64,000 bases of DNA, from assembly GCF_027286325.1 (NCBI RefSeq), contig NZ_CP114588.1:2443317-2507316 (forward strand), written 5' to 3'. Below are positions 1 to 10,557 of this stretch, in pieces. A program made the translations under genes and the position numbers. Origin of the DNA: Salinivibrio kushneri. GTDB taxonomy: Bacteria > Pseudomonadota > Gammaproteobacteria > Enterobacterales > Vibrionaceae. Below the pieces are notes generated by a model, which was not told where the DNA came from, made no database searches, and saw only the letters and a program-made list of their open reading frames with translations. Position 1 is the stretch's first letter. Each line of letters opens with the position of its first letter.

Positions 1-85
1 GTATGTCAGCGTGACCTTTGATGAGATTCGTTGAGTTTCATCGTGACCCTCCTCACAAGTTCGAGTACTATTGGCGGCCAATTTT

Positions 86-102
86 TTCAGTGCCACACTG
101 AA
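86..102. repeat. Inverted repeat upstream of rapA
   Basis: Perfect 7-base arms, TTCAGTG and CACTGAA, are separated by CCA, about 80 bases before the rapA start. It could be a dyad operator or a small hairpin in the rapA leader. The rest of positions 1-180 is non-coding and no other element is convincing. The regulator is unknown. Confidence 0.4.
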
Positions 103-180
103 TAGCAGAGTATTTAAACGACGCTGTATTGAATGGCGTCGCGTCTTTCGACAATCGAGTTAATTCAGAGGTTTTCCCCT

Positions 181-3090
181 ATGTCATTTGCGCTTGGACA
201 ACGTTGGATCAGTGATACGGAACATGATCTTGGACTCGGCACCGTGGTGTCCGTTGATGGCCGTACCGTGACCCTAATGTTTCCTGCTAGTGATGAAACA
301 CGGCTCTACGCTAGCCATGATGCGCCCGTGACTCGGGTGATGTTCAACCCTGGCGACGAGGTAGAAAGTCACGAAGGCTGGACCATGACCGTCTCACGCG
401 TTGAGGAAAACGACGGTGTCTTGACCTATTACGGCAAGCGTTCTGACACAGGGGAAGATGAGATCGCACTGCGTGAGATCTTACTCAGCCACCAAATTCG
501 CTTTAACAAGCCGCAAGACAAACTGTTTGCTGGCCAGCTCGATCGTATGGACCGTTTTGCCCTGCGTTATCGCGCGCTGACCAATCAGCACCAGCAACTG
601 CGCAGCCCATTACGCGGTTTAACCGGCATGCGTGCCGGCTTGATCCCCCATCAGCTTTACATTGCCCATGAAGTCGGTCGCCGCCATGCACCGCGCGTGC
701 TGCTCGCCGATGAGGTGGGGCTGGGGAAAACCATTGAGGCAGGGATGATCATCCACCAGCAAGTGCTCGCTGGCCGTGCGGAGCGTGTGCTGATTGTGGT
801 GCCCGAAACCTTGCAGCATCAGTGGCTAGTGGAGATGATGCGCCGCTTTAATCTGCATTTCTCGATTTTCGATGAAGAGCGCTGTGTGGAGGCTTTCGCC
901 GATTCCCCCAACCCGTTTGATACCCAACAGTTGGTGTTGTGCTCACTCGAGTTTCTGCGCAAAAACCGCCGCCGGGTCGAACAAGTATGCGATACCCACT
1001 GGGATCTATTGGTGGTCGACGAAGCCCACCACCTGACGTGGGCGCCGGATGCGCCAAGCCGCGAATATCAAATTATTGAGAGCATCGCTGAGCACACCCC
1101 TGGGGTATTGCTGCTCACCGCGACACCTGAGCAATTGGGCCAGCAAAGCCATTTTGCCCGCTTGCGTCTGCTCGACCCTGATCGCTTCTATGATTACGAT
1201 GCCTTTGTTGAAGAAGCACAACAATACGCGCCCGTGGCTGAGGCGGTGGAAGCGTTGCTGAGCGATACGCCACTGACCGACGCGGCACAAGCTGGGATAC
1301 GTCAGCTACTCCAACATGAAGACCTGTCAGCGCGCTTAGCCCAAGTGCACAGTGACGACGCAGAAGAAAAAGCTCAAGCACGCCAACAACTGATTGATGA
1401 TCTGATGGACCGCCACGGCACTGGACGCGTATTGTTCCGCAATACCCGAGCAGCCATTAGCGGCTTCCCCAGCCGCCACCTGCATATGCACCCGCTCGCT
1501 CTGCCGAGCCAATACCAAACCGCCATGCGGGTCGCTGGCATGATGGGCAGCACCGGCTCAAGCGAACAAAAGGCCGTGCAAAACCTATACCCAGAAGATA
1601 TCTATCAACAGTTTGAAGGGGACAGCGCGAGCTGGTGGGGCTTTGATCCACGTATTGATTGGCTACTGGATTACTTAAAAGCCCACCGCAGCGAGAAGGT
1701 GCTAATTATTTGCTCGCGTGCACAAACCGCTCTGACCCTGGAGCAAGCGCTGCGTGAGCGCGAAGGCATTCGCGGGACTGTATTCCATGAAGGGATGTCG
1801 ATTGTTGAACGTGACAAAGCCGCTGCTTACTTTGCCCAAGAAGAAGGGGGCGCGCAGGTCTTGATCTGCTCGGAAATTGGCTCTGAGGGGCGCAACTTCC
1901 AGTTCGCCCATCAGCTAGTGATGTTCGATTTACCGATGAACCCCGACTTACTTGAGCAGCGTATCGGCCGTCTTGACCGTATTGGCCAGACACAAGATAT
2001 CGCCATTCATGTCCCGTATCTTGAAGGCACCGCTCAGACGATTTTGGCGCGCTGGTATCACGAAGGTCTCGATGCATTTGAAGATACCTGCCCAACTGGC
2101 CGTGCGGTGTTTGAACAATATGGCGAGACCTTATTAGCGTTGCTCGCGGCCAACCAACAGGATGATACGCTGTCGACGCTGATCAGTGACAGTGCGGAGA
2201 TGAATCGGCGCTTAAAAGCAGAAATGGAAGAAGGCCGAGATAAGCTACTCGAAATGCATTCCCATGGTGGAGAAGCCGCTAACCAACTGGCACGCACCAT
2301 TGCCGAGCAGGATGGCGACACTAACTTGGTCACCTTTACCTTGGGGCTGTTTGATACCATCGGTGTCAATCAAGATGACAAAGGCGAGAATGCCTTAGTG
2401 GTCAAACCGTCTGAACACATGATGGTACCCAGCTACCCAGGACTGCCTTCCGATGGCTGCACCATTACCTTTGACCGCGATACCGCATTGAGTCGCGAAG
2501 ATGTTCAGTTTGTGTCTTGGGAGCATCCGATTGTTCGAGGCGGCGTTGATTTGCTGCTGAGCGAAAACATCGGCACCACCGCGGTATCACTGCTTAAAAA
2601 CAAGTCACTGCCGGTCGGCACCCTGTTTGTCGAGCTTATCTACACCATTGACGCCCAGGCTCCGAAATCGAGCGGTATCCACCGCTTTTTACCGCAAACA
2701 CCTGTGCGATTACTGCTTGATGCCAACGGCAATGATCTGTCCGACAATGTCGAGTTTGAAAGCTTTCATCGCCAGCTAAGTCCGGTAAACCGCCACCTTG
2801 GCAGTAAAATGGTTAACTCGGTACAAAGCCAGATCCACAATCTGATTGAAAAAAGCGAGCCACTGGCAGAAAAAGCCTTGGCAGACATTCAAGCCCGTGC
2901 CCACCAAGAGATGGAAGCGGAGCTCCAACAAGCCCTAGCGCGTTTAGAGGCACTGAAAACGGTCAATCCGAATATTCGTGATGATGAGCTAGACGCATTA
3001 CGCGAGCAGATCAGCACCTTGTCGCACCATATTCAACACGCACAAATTGAACTCGACGCGCTGCGCCTTGTTGTGGTTAGCCACCAATAA
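181..3090 (+). CDS. rapA: RNA polymerase-associated helicase RapA
   Basis: Swi2/Snf2-family ATPase that binds core RNA polymerase and helps it recycle after transcription. The 969-residue product matches the usual length (about 968). Start chosen at MSFALGQRW, which matches the family N-terminus; CAGAGG lies about 8 bases upstream, whereas an earlier in-frame ATG at 133 would add 16 unrelated residues. The N-terminal Tudor-like region is followed by the helicase core: Walker A DEVGLGKT with Lys near residue 183, the DEAH box near residues 280-283, and a C-terminal helicase half containing [11 protein letters not shown] glutamine-rich, probably coiled C-terminus ends the protein. rluA follows after a short gap, as in enterics and vibrios. 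Confidence 0.97.
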   Translation: MSFALGQRWISDTEHDLGLGTVVSVDGRTVTLMFPASDETRLYASHDAPVTRVMFNPGDEVESHEGWTMTVSRVEENDGVLTYYGKRSDTGEDEIALREILLSHQIRFNKPQDKLFAGQLDRMDRFALRYRALTNQHQQLRSPLRGLTGMRAGLIPHQLYIAHEVGRRHAPRVLLADEVGLGKTIEAGMIIHQQVLAGRAERVLIVVPETLQHQWLVEMMRRFNLHFSIFDEERCVEAFADSPNPFDTQQLVLCSLEFLRKNRRRVEQVCDTHWDLLVVDEAHHLTWAPDAPSREYQIIESIAEHTPGVLLLTATPEQLGQQSHFARLRLLDPDRFYDYDAFVEEAQQYAPVAEAVEALLSDTPLTDAAQAGIRQLLQHEDLSARLAQVHSDDAEEKAQARQQLIDDLMDRHGTGRVLFRNTRAAISGFPSRHLHMHPLALPSQYQTAMRVAGMMGSTGSSEQKAVQNLYPEDIYQQFEGDSASWWGFDPRIDWLLDYLKAHRSEKVLIICSRAQTALTLEQALREREGIRGTVFHEGMSIVERDKAAAYFAQEEGGAQVLICSEIGSEGRNFQFAHQLVMFDLPMNPDLLEQRIGRLDRIGQTQDIAIHVPYLEGTAQTILARWYHEGLDAFEDTCPTGRAVFEQYGETLLALLAANQQDDTLSTLISDSAEMNRRLKAEMEEGRDKLLEMHSHGGEAANQLARTIAEQDGDTNLVTFTLGLFDTIGVNQDDKGENALVVKPSEHMMVPSYPGLPSDGCTITFDRDTALSREDVQFVSWEHPIVRGGVDLLLSENIGTTAVSLLKNKSLPVGTLFVELIYTIDAQAPKSSGIHRFLPQTPVRLLLDANGNDLSDNVEFESFHRQLSPVNRHLGSKMVNSVQSQIHNLIEKSEPLAEKALADIQARAHQEMEAELQQALARLEALKTVNPNIRDDELDALREQISTLSHHIQHAQIELDALRLVVVSHQ

Positions 3091-3102
3091 ACCAACGTGA
3101 GA

Positions 3103-3120
3103 CGGGGCCTGATGGCCCCG
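3103..3120 (+). other. GC hairpin between rapA and rluA
   Basis: CGGGGCC and GGCCCCG form a perfect 7-pair stem around a TGAT loop. No T-tract follows, so it is not a normal intrinsic terminator. It ends 9 bases before the chosen rluA ATG, where a Shine-Dalgarno sequence would normally lie. It may damp read-through or control rluA translation. Confidence 0.5.
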
Positions 3121-3129
3121 ATAAACCCT

Positions 3130-3873
3130 ATGGCAATGACTGAATACCATCCACCGACAGACCCTTGGTTAGACATCCTCTATCAAGATGCGGATCTGGT
3201 GGTGATCAATAAACCGAGTGGCTTACTGGCCAACCCTGGTCGCAATCCCGAGCATTACGACAGCGCATGGTCGCGCGTAAAAGCTGAGCTTCCCTCCGCT
3301 GAGTTGGTTCACCGCTTAGACATGTCCACCTCAGGCGTGATGGCCTTTGCCGCCCACAAAGAAGCAGAGCGCAACCTTAAAGCGCAGTTTCGCGACCGCA
3401 TCCCCACCAAGTTGTATTATGCGGAAGTGTGGGGCCAACTAGAAAGCCATGAAGGCATTATCGACTTGCCGTTGATTTGCGACTGGCCCAACCGCCCTCG
3501 CCAAAAAGTGTGTTTTGAGCATGGTAAACCCTCACAAACGCACTATCGCTGCTTGCATGCCCTTTCCCAGACCAGTTTGATGGCGTTGTACCCGCTGACT
3601 GGGCGCTCTCACCAACTTCGTGTCCACATGCAGTCTTTGGGGCATAGCATTGTCGGCGATGAGTTTTATGCGTGTCCAGACGCCCTCGCTTATGCACCAC
3701 GGCTTCACCTGCATGCCGCCGAGCTCAGTCTGCTGCACCCAGCGACCGGAGACACCATGCATTTTCAGGCACCCTGTGATTTTTACCCCACGATGCCTGA
3801 TAACCGCTTGGCGAGTGACTATCAGTTGGCCGCACCACTTACGACCACAGCGACGGACTCACAAGCCAGCTAG
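3130..3873 (+). CDS. rluA: 23S rRNA/tRNA pseudouridine synthase RluA
   Basis: Isomerises U746 of 23S rRNA and U32 of some tRNAs to pseudouridine. The catalytic aspartate lies in HRLDMSTSG; the typical RluA stretches LICDWPNRPRQKVC and TGRSHQLRVHM are intact. Start chosen at MAMTEYHPPTDPW, which aligns with the family N-terminus, giving 247 residues. Alternatives are ATG 3112 and GTG 3097. No good ribosome-binding site is visible for any of them because a GC hairpin sits directly upstream. The C-terminal tail after the catalytic domain is somewhat longer than in E. coli. Confidence 0.93.
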   Translation: MAMTEYHPPTDPWLDILYQDADLVVINKPSGLLANPGRNPEHYDSAWSRVKAELPSAELVHRLDMSTSGVMAFAAHKEAERNLKAQFRDRIPTKLYYAEVWGQLESHEGIIDLPLICDWPNRPRQKVCFEHGKPSQTHYRCLHALSQTSLMALYPLTGRSHQLRVHMQSLGHSIVGDEFYACPDALAYAPRLHLHAAELSLLHPATGDTMHFQAPCDFYPTMPDNRLASDYQLAAPLTTTATDSQAS

Positions 3874-3941
3874 CTGAAACCATTGCACAATATCGCGATA
3901 TCTCGCACCCTAGAGCCATGGATTAAGACACGGAGATCAAC

Positions 3942-4913
3942 ATGGCTCAGCACGACCCCGCTCACATCGTCTTTCTCGACCGTGATACCATTCCGTCACA
4001 TATTGCTCTGCCCTCGCCCCGCTCTCCACATCACTGGCAGGCGTACGGTAAAACCGCCCCCAAAGATGTCGTTGCACGGTTACAAAAGGCCGATATCGTT
4101 ATCACCAATAAGGTGGTGATCGATGAGACGGTGCTTGCCGCCTGTCCTAACCTCAAACTGATTGCGGTGGCCGCCACTGGGGTGAACAATGTCGACTTAG
4201 CCGCGTGCCAAGCGCGTGGAGTGCAAGTGTGTAACGTACAGGGTTACGCGACGCAGTCAGTGCCTGAGCATGTCATCGCCATGACTTTTGCCCTTAAGCG
4301 ACAACTGCTCGGATACCATCAGGACGTACAAAACGGTGAATGGCAAAAACAAGGACAGTTCTGTTTTTTCACTCACCCTATTGGCAGTGTGGCCGGCAGT
4401 ACATTGGGGATCATTGGAAAAGGCACATTGGGGGAGGCAGTCGCACAACTTGCGCGCGCAGTAGGAATGAAGGTGGTTTTTGCCGAGCACCGTGGCGCAC
4501 AAGCATGCCGTCCTGGCTATCTGCCTTTTGAACACGTGCTACGCCAAGCCGATGTGCTCTCCTTACATTGCCCACTCACCGATGACACCCGTCACCTTAT
4601 CGACCAAGACACGCTGGCGTTGATGCCGGAGCATGCCATATTGATCAACACCGGACGTGGTGGCTTAGTCAACGAGAAAGCGCTGCTACAAGCACTGGAA
4701 ACCGGACAAATTGGTGGTGCCGGGATCGATGTGCTGAGTGAGGAGCCAGCACCGAATACTCACCCACTGATCACCGCATCACTGCCTAATCTATTGGTAA
4801 CGCCCCATGTCGCATGGGGCGCAGATGAAGCGGTCAACCGTCTCGCCAAGCAACTGATGGATAACATTGATGGCTTTTTGAGCGGCTCTCCGCAACACAC
4901 ACTGATTGACTAG
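3942..4913 (+). CDS. D-2-hydroxyacid dehydrogenase (glycerate dehydrogenase-like)
   Basis: NAD(P)-dependent oxidoreductase of the D-isomer-specific 2-hydroxyacid dehydrogenase family, 323 residues. The Rossmann glycine motif is GIIGKGTLG, the catalytic Arg lies in NTGRGGLVN, the catalytic Glu in LSEEPAP and the catalytic His in TPHVAWG. It is closest in style to hydroxypyruvate/glycerate reductases (HprA), but the substrate cannot be read from sequence. It stands alone between rluA and the convergent djlA and ends in an intrinsic terminator overlapping djlA. ATG 3942 follows a purine-rich GGAGATCAAC. Confidence 0.88.
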   Translation: MAQHDPAHIVFLDRDTIPSHIALPSPRSPHHWQAYGKTAPKDVVARLQKADIVITNKVVIDETVLAACPNLKLIAVAATGVNNVDLAACQARGVQVCNVQGYATQSVPEHVIAMTFALKRQLLGYHQDVQNGEWQKQGQFCFFTHPIGSVAGSTLGIIGKGTLGEAVAQLARAVGMKVVFAEHRGAQACRPGYLPFEHVLRQADVLSLHCPLTDDTRHLIDQDTLALMPEHAILINTGRGGLVNEKALLQALETGQIGGAGIDVLSEEPAPNTHPLITASLPNLLVTPHVAWGADEAVNRLAKQLMDNIDGFLSGSPQHTLID

Positions 4914-4919
4914 CGCACA

Positions 4920-4946
4920 AGCCCGCTACATATCGCGGGCTTTTTT
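4920..4946 (+). terminator. Terminator of the hydroxyacid dehydrogenase gene, overlapping the djlA 3' end
   Basis: AGCCCGC pairs with GCGGGCT across an 8-base loop and is followed by T6. The djlA stop codon (complement of 4926-4928) and its last codons lie inside this hairpin, so one stretch of DNA serves both genes. Confidence 0.8.
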
Positions 4947-5747
4947 CACCACGTCGTAGGCTTTTTGAATCTCTTGCGCCTTTTCTTTGGCAAGCTCCAT
5001 CATTTCTGGCGGTAAGCCTTTTGCCATCAATTTGTCGGGATGGTGCTCATTCATCAGCTTGCGATACGCTTTTTTCACCTCTTGAGAGGATGCATTGGCA
5101 TCGACCCCCAGCACATCATAGGCGTCATCAATCTCGCTTTGTCGTGGTGGCGCCCCCGGGCCATCGGTTTGATGCTGCCAGCCGCCTTGATAGCCTTGGC
5201 TAAAGCGAAACGAGGCTTCTTGCATCCGCAGACGTTGCTCGAGTTGCTGGGCAGAAAAACCAAGCCCTTCGGCAATAATGTAAAGCAATTCTCGCTCTTT
5301 CGGGTGTAAGTCGCCATCAGCAAAAGCGGCTTGCACTTGCACTTCCAAAAAAAAGCTCAGCAGATCGCGGCGTCCCTGACTTAAGGTGCGAATACTACTG
5401 AGGGTTTCATCGAGCGGAAAGTCGCTGTCTTTGCCTTCCCGGAACGCCTGCTGAGCCAATTGTCTGGCTTCACCATGAATCTGCATACGATCCATGAGCA
5501 AGCTTGCCAATTGAATTTCCTGCTGCGTCACCTGCCCTTTGGCTTTGGCGATATGTCCCATCACGGCAAAAGTACCGTGGAAAAAAACACGTTGCGCTTG
5601 CGGGCCTTGGGCACCAAAACCGCCAAAACGCGCGCGCTGTTTCGCTTTATCAAACTGATGACCTAAGAAAAGGCCAAGAAGAAAACCGATTGGGCCTCCC
5701 AACAATGTGCCGAGAATTGCACCAATTACCTTGCCATTTAGTCGCAT
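4926..5747 (-). CDS. djlA: Membrane-anchored co-chaperone DjlA
   Basis: DnaK co-chaperone of the inner membrane, linked in E. coli to envelope stress signalling through the Rcs system. The 273 residues match the family (about 271). The N-terminus carries one glycine-rich membrane segment (about residues 8-27), then a TerB-like middle domain, and a C-terminal J-domain with the HPD motif at residues 236-238 (NEHHPDKLM). It is divergent from lptD, as in E. coli. Its 3' end forms the terminator of the convergent dehydrogenase gene. Confidence 0.95.
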   Translation of the reverse strand: MRLNGKVIGAILGTLLGGPIGFLLGLFLGHQFDKAKQRARFGGFGAQGPQAQRVFFHGTFAVMGHIAKAKGQVTQQEIQLASLLMDRMQIHGEARQLAQQAFREGKDSDFPLDETLSSIRTLSQGRRDLLSFFLEVQVQAAFADGDLHPKERELLYIIAEGLGFSAQQLEQRLRMQEASFRFSQGYQGGWQHQTDGPGAPPRQSEIDDAYDVLGVDANASSQEVKKAYRKLMNEHHPDKLMAKGLPPEMMELAKEKAQEIQKAYDVVKKARDM

Positions 5748-5889
5748 GCCATGGTCTCATTGCTAGTTTCACACCCTGAACATTTACAGGTGATGCCGGG
5801 CGTAAATTGATTTATGATAATCGCATTTTGCAGCCAAAGCATACTGATGCGTTGCCTTCGTGTACACCACGCAATCAGATAAAACAGGA

Positions 5890-8226
5890 ATGTCTTCTTC
5901 AATGTCACCGACTGCACGCAGCTTTTTAGCCACCATGATCAGCCTGGCGCTTTATGGCCCAGCCCTTGTTTTTGCGAATGCGGAATCATCCAGCGAACCT
6001 TGTCCTGATAGCGAGGCGCGCTGTATTCCAGCGAGTGAGCAAACCCAAGATGTGAACAATGCACCTATTCGCGTGGTGGCAGACCGCGCTGAAGCGCAAA
6101 CCAATGAAAAAGCCATCTACAACGGCAATGTTGAGGTGACACAAGGTCATCGTAAAATGACCGCGGATACGGCGACTTTGCGCGATCCAGAACGGATCGT
6201 CACCGCACAAGGGGACGTGGTGTTTAATGACGGCCAGATGATGGTCACGTCCGACTATCTGCAAGCCAACTTGGAAAATGAAGACACCACACTCAATAAT
6301 GCGCAGTACAAGATGCTGTGTACCCCTGGACGTGGTGAAGCCAAGCGAGTGTTTAAAAACGGTACCACTTTTTATGAGCTGGAAGATGGTACCTACACCA
6401 CCTGTCCGGACGAAGATAAAAGCTGGCGGTTTTCTGCCTCTAAGATCGAAAAAGAAGATAGCAGCCTATTTGCCGACCTTTATCACCCTCGGTTTGAGGT
6501 GATGAATGTGCCGATTTTCTACCTGCCTTACCTGCGTGTGCCGGTTGAAGACGGCCGGCTAACGGGCTTTTTATACCCCTCGATCTCTTGGAGCGACCGT
6601 GATGGTATCGAGATGGAAACGCCATTTTATTGGAATATCCATCCGCAACTTGACGCCACGATCACGCCCAAATACATGTCGGAACGGGGCGTGCAGCTCA
6701 ATACCGATGTTCGTTATCTTACCCCACTCGGCTCAGGCTCGCTCTACTCAGAATATCTACCTGATGATCAGCGTAACCCAGAACTTGACGCACGCTGGGG
6801 ATTTAACTGGACACACAGCGGTGTACAGGGCCATTGGCGCTATGAGGCCGATTACAGCAAAGTCAGTGATATCAGTTATTTCCAAAACATTGACTCGGAC
6901 GTCGGTAAACGAGAAGACAATACCTTGCTGCAAACCGGTGAAATCAGCTACCGAGGCTTAGACTGGAACAGCACTGTGCGCGTGCGGGATTTCCAACCAC
7001 TCACCGAAAACACCAGTGTGTATCGCTTGATGCCGCAAGTGGACTTTAACTACTATGCGCCGCAAGTATTGCCATGGTTAGATGTAAGCGTCCCTGCACA
7101 GTTTAGTGTGTTTGCCAACGACGATCCCAATAAACCCGAAGCGACGCGCACGCACCTCGCTCCGACCTTGACCATGCCCTTCACGCGTCCTTGGTTTAAT
7201 GCCACCGCGGAAGCCAGCATGCTCTACACCCACTACGATCAACGTTTTGACAATGCCATGCCAGATGCCGAGTCCACGGCGACCTTGAGTAAATCGGTGG
7301 AGCGTAAAATCCCAACCGTGCGCTTGCATTCCGGCTTGGTACTAGAACGTAACTTCTGGGCGATGGGGGGGCACTTTAGCCAAACCATCGAGCCACAAGT
7401 GCAATATTTGTACATTAAAGATGTAGAGCAAGGGGATATTTACAACCCAGTCAACTTCAGTGGTGGTGGCTACGATACCGCGCGCTTACAAACCGACTAC
7501 TATGGGTTATTCCGCAGCAATCAATTTAGCAGCATTGATTACATTAACCCAGCTAACCAGCTGACCTACGGGGCGACCACCCGTTTTTACGACGGCGGCT
7601 ATAAAGAGCGACTCAACCTGTCGTTCGGGCAAATTTATTACTTTGATCAACCATCAAACCAAGATGCAGAAACCTTTGATTATTCGTCTTGGGCGCTCGA
7701 AGGGGAAGCCAATATTGATGACTACCTGTTTTTACGGGCATCCATGCAATATGACAGTAACCTCAGTGAAATGCAGTTTGGTAACGCCATTGCCGAGTAT
7801 CGCCACCAACAATTCTACGCGCAAACCAGTTATCGCTATGTGGCACAAGAATACATTGAGTCTACATTGCCTAACCGCGATATCAGCGCACTCACCGATG
7901 ACGGTCTATCCCAAGCCGGTGTGGTCACAGGCTTCCCGCTGTGGGGAGGGCTGAGCTTTAAAGGCCAATACTGGCGCGATCTGACCCAAGATGTGATGCT
8001 GGAAAACCAGTTTAGCCTGACCTATCGCTCAGACTGTTGGGTGGTTGGCTTAAGCTACAACGAGTACTTACTCTCGCGCTCTGATATTAGTACAGACCCA
8101 GAATACGACAACAACGTCACCCTCTCGTTTAGCCTCCTGGGGCTAGGGGCTGACAGCGGCTTTAACTTCAGCACAGACTCAGGTAATGCGTTGGGTTATC
8201 GTAATCCTTTTGCTCTGAAGAACTAA
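5890..8226 (+). CDS. lptD: LPS-assembly outer-membrane protein LptD
   Basis: Beta-barrel that, with the lipoprotein LptE, inserts lipopolysaccharide into the outer leaflet of the outer membrane. Start chosen at MSSSMSPTARS, behind ACAGGA; an in-frame GTG at 5860 is less likely. The 778 residues include a signal peptide (cleavage near residue 29-31), an OstA/LptA-like N-domain (VVADRAEAQTNEKAIYNGNVEV) and a large C-terminal barrel. The five cysteines are at about 38, 45, 144, 172 and 716. C172 corresponds to E. coli C173, but the E. coli C724-C725 pair is represented by one Cys followed by Trp. It heads the lptD-surA-pdxA-rsmA-apaG-apaH run. Confidence 0.96.
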   Translation: MSSSMSPTARSFLATMISLALYGPALVFANAESSSEPCPDSEARCIPASEQTQDVNNAPIRVVADRAEAQTNEKAIYNGNVEVTQGHRKMTADTATLRDPERIVTAQGDVVFNDGQMMVTSDYLQANLENEDTTLNNAQYKMLCTPGRGEAKRVFKNGTTFYELEDGTYTTCPDEDKSWRFSASKIEKEDSSLFADLYHPRFEVMNVPIFYLPYLRVPVEDGRLTGFLYPSISWSDRDGIEMETPFYWNIHPQLDATITPKYMSERGVQLNTDVRYLTPLGSGSLYSEYLPDDQRNPELDARWGFNWTHSGVQGHWRYEADYSKVSDISYFQNIDSDVGKREDNTLLQTGEISYRGLDWNSTVRVRDFQPLTENTSVYRLMPQVDFNYYAPQVLPWLDVSVPAQFSVFANDDPNKPEATRTHLAPTLTMPFTRPWFNATAEASMLYTHYDQRFDNAMPDAESTATLSKSVERKIPTVRLHSGLVLERNFWAMGGHFSQTIEPQVQYLYIKDVEQGDIYNPVNFSGGGYDTARLQTDYYGLFRSNQFSSIDYINPANQLTYGATTRFYDGGYKERLNLSFGQIYYFDQPSNQDAETFDYSSWALEGEANIDDYLFLRASMQYDSNLSEMQFGNAIAEYRHQQFYAQTSYRYVAQEYIESTLPNRDISALTDDGLSQAGVVTGFPLWGGLSFKGQYWRDLTQDVMLENQFSLTYRSDCWVVGLSYNEYLLSRSDISTDPEYDNNVTLSFSLLGLGADSGFNFSTDSGNALGYRNPFALKN

Positions 8227-8279
8227 CCCGCCATATTGTGGTCTGGACTGTTGAACCTATGAAAAGAAGTGGAAAAAGC

Positions 8280-9575
8280 ATGAACAAATGGAGTCACGCC
8301 CTCATCACTGGCGTTTTAGTGTTGCTGACCCCCTTAACGCAAGCGGCGCCGAAAGCACTCGATCGCGTGATTGCGGTCGTCAATGACGGCGTGGTGTTAC
8401 AAAGTGATATGACGGCGATGCGTCGTACCGTTACCCTTAATGCCGCCAACAGCGATCGAGAACTACCGCCACAAGATGTGCTTGAAGAGCAGATGCGTGA
8501 GCGGCTGATTATCGAGGAGCTTCAGCTGCAAGAGGCCAAACGCTTAGGGATCCAGATAGACGACAGCCAATTGCAACAAGCAATTGAAAACATTGCTAAG
8601 GAGCAATCAGTCAGTGTGCAAGCCCTGCGAGAAAAAATGGCTGAGCAAGGTGTCGCGTGGGCGCAATACCGTGAACAAGTGCGTCGTGAACTCACCATTT
8701 CTGAGGCACGCAATGCACAAGTACGTCGCCGTATTAGCATTTTACCGCAAGAAGTCGAGACGCTGGCCAACCAGTTGAATGAGCAAAAAATGCAAAAAGT
8801 GAAATACAAGCTTTCACATATTCAACTCAAATTAGACGACGATGCCAGCAAAGCTGAGCGTGAAAGCGTGAAACAGCAAGCACACCGTTTAGTCGATACC
8901 CTGCGTCACGACGGCAATATCGCCGAGCTGGCGATGGAGTATTCCAAAGGCCCCAAAGCCCTTGATGGCGGCGATTGGGGTTGGTTGCGACTAGAGGAAA
9001 TGCCCACCATTTTCGCCGACCAAATCACCAACCAAGGTAAAGGGGCGATCATTGGGCCGTTTAGAAGCGGCGTTGGCTTCCACATTCTCAAAATTGACGA
9101 TGTGCAAGGGCTAGAAACTGTCGCCGTCACCGAAGTGAAAGCACGTCACATCCTGATTAAGCCATCGATCGTGTTGAGTGATAAAGGCGCCGAGCAAGAG
9201 CTCAACCAACTGACGAATCAAATCCGACGTGGTGAGCAAAGTTTTGCTGATCTTGCCAAGCAGTACAGCGACGATCCAGGCTCAGCGGTCAATGGCGGCG
9301 ACCTAGGTTGGTCAACCACCGATGCCTATGTACCCGCCTTCAAAGCCAAAGTCGATGCCCTGCCAGAAGGGCAAGTCAGCGAACCGTTTAAAACCGTACA
9401 TGGCTGGCATATCGTCGAAGTCACTGATCGCCGTGAAGTGGATAAAACCGATGCGGCAGTGAAAAATCGCGCTTACCGCATGCTATTCAATAGAAAATTC
9501 AACGAAGAAGCACAGGCCTGGCTACAAGAGCTACGCGCAGGGGCTTACGTCGAGGTGATCACCGATGACAGCTGA
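8280..9575 (+). CDS. surA: Periplasmic chaperone/peptidyl-prolyl isomerase SurA
   Basis: Chaperone that escorts unfolded outer-membrane proteins, including LptD, across the periplasm. Start chosen at [11 protein letters not shown], giving 431 residues with a clean signal peptide ending TQA/AP; ATG 8259 would add 7 residues. The N-domain begins [18 protein letters not shown] and two parvulin domains follow, each with the GGD(W/L)GW signature (about residues 225 and 340). It sits 53 bases after lptD and overlaps pdxA by 11 bases, so the three are probably co-transcribed. Confidence 0.97.
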   Translation: MNKWSHALITGVLVLLTPLTQAAPKALDRVIAVVNDGVVLQSDMTAMRRTVTLNAANSDRELPPQDVLEEQMRERLIIEELQLQEAKRLGIQIDDSQLQQAIENIAKEQSVSVQALREKMAEQGVAWAQYREQVRRELTISEARNAQVRRRISILPQEVETLANQLNEQKMQKVKYKLSHIQLKLDDDASKAERESVKQQAHRLVDTLRHDGNIAELAMEYSKGPKALDGGDWGWLRLEEMPTIFADQITNQGKGAIIGPFRSGVGFHILKIDDVQGLETVAVTEVKARHILIKPSIVLSDKGAEQELNQLTNQIRRGEQSFADLAKQYSDDPGSAVNGGDLGWSTTDAYVPAFKAKVDALPEGQVSEPFKTVHGWHIVEVTDRREVDKTDAAVKNRAYRMLFNRKFNEEAQAWLQELRAGAYVEVITDDS

Positions 9576-10557
9576 GCGTATCGCGATTACGCCCGGAGAG
9601 CCTGCGGGCATCGGGCCTGATCTTGTCTTGGCCATGGCGCTTCACGCCTGGCCTCATCAGCTTGTCGCTGTCGCGAACAAGCAAATGCTGGCTGAGCGCG
9701 CCAAGCAGTTAGGGCTGGCCATCAGCTTACGCGACTACGATCCCAGCACTAAACCGCAAGCACACAAGGCGGGCGAGCTCATTGTCGCAGAGACGCCGAT
9801 TGGCGCCCCAGTGACCCCAGGCCAACTAGATGAAGCCAACGGCCGCTATGTACTTGATACCCTTACCCGCGCCGCGGAAGGAAACATGAGCGGTGAGTTT
9901 GCCGCGATTGTCACCGGCCCTGTTCATAAAGGCATCATCAACCGTGCTGGGGTATCTTTTAGCGGCCATACTGAGTTTTTTGCCCAGCACGCCAATGTCA
10001 ATCAAGTGGTAATGATGCTAGCCACTGAAGGGTTACGCGTCGCCTTGGTCACCACCCACATTCCATTAGCCTATGTCTCCAAGGCCATCACCCGTGAGCG
10101 CTTGCACGATGTGATCGGCATTTTGCATCAAGACTTACGCGAAAAGTTTGCGATTGCACACCCTCGTATTTATGTCTGCGGCCTGAATCCGCATGCTGGT
10201 GAAGGGGGCTGTTTAGGAACAGAAGAAATCGACACCATTGAGCCGGCGCTGGATGATCTACGCCAACAAGGGATGGATTTAGTCGGTCCCCTGCCCGCTG
10301 ATACGCTTTTCCAAGAAAAGTATCTGCAAGATGCCGATGCTGTACTGGCGATGTATCACGACCAGGGCCTACCTGTGTTAAAATTCAAAGGATTTGGGCG
10401 CTCAGTAAATATTACCTTGGGCTTGCCTTTTGTCAGAACATCAGTAGATCATGGTACCGCACTGGATTTAGCGGGTACCGGTACGGCGGATACAGGAAGC
10501 CTGCGGACGGCCATCTCCCACGCCATTGAATTAGTAGATAGCAAGCATGAGCGATAA
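9565..10557 (+). CDS. pdxA: 4-hydroxythreonine-4-phosphate dehydrogenase
   Basis: NAD-dependent dehydrogenase of the pyridoxal 5'-phosphate pathway. The 330 residues are of usual length. Metal- and substrate-binding segments are visible: [18 protein letters not shown] and the signature [15 protein letters not shown]. The start codon lies 11 bases inside surA and the stop overlaps rsmA by 11 bases, the conserved surA-pdxA-rsmA arrangement of gammaproteobacteria. Confidence 0.97.
   Translation: MTAERIAITPGEPAGIGPDLVLAMALHAWPHQLVAVANKQMLAERAKQLGLAISLRDYDPSTKPQAHKAGELIVAETPIGAPVTPGQLDEANGRYVLDTLTRAAEGNMSGEFAAIVTGPVHKGIINRAGVSFSGHTEFFAQHANVNQVVMMLATEGLRVALVTTHIPLAYVSKAITRERLHDVIGILHQDLREKFAIAHPRIYVCGLNPHAGEGGCLGTEEIDTIEPALDDLRQQGMDLVGPLPADTLFQEKYLQDADAVLAMYHDQGLPVLKFKGFGRSVNITLGLPFVRTSVDHGTALDLAGTGTADTGSLRTAISHAIELVDSKHER

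Noticed and set aside
5770..5860. Sigma-E promoter for lptD
   Set aside because: A GAACAT-like string exists, but the -10 does not match; too weak to annotate although lptD and surA are sigma-E targets in E. coli.
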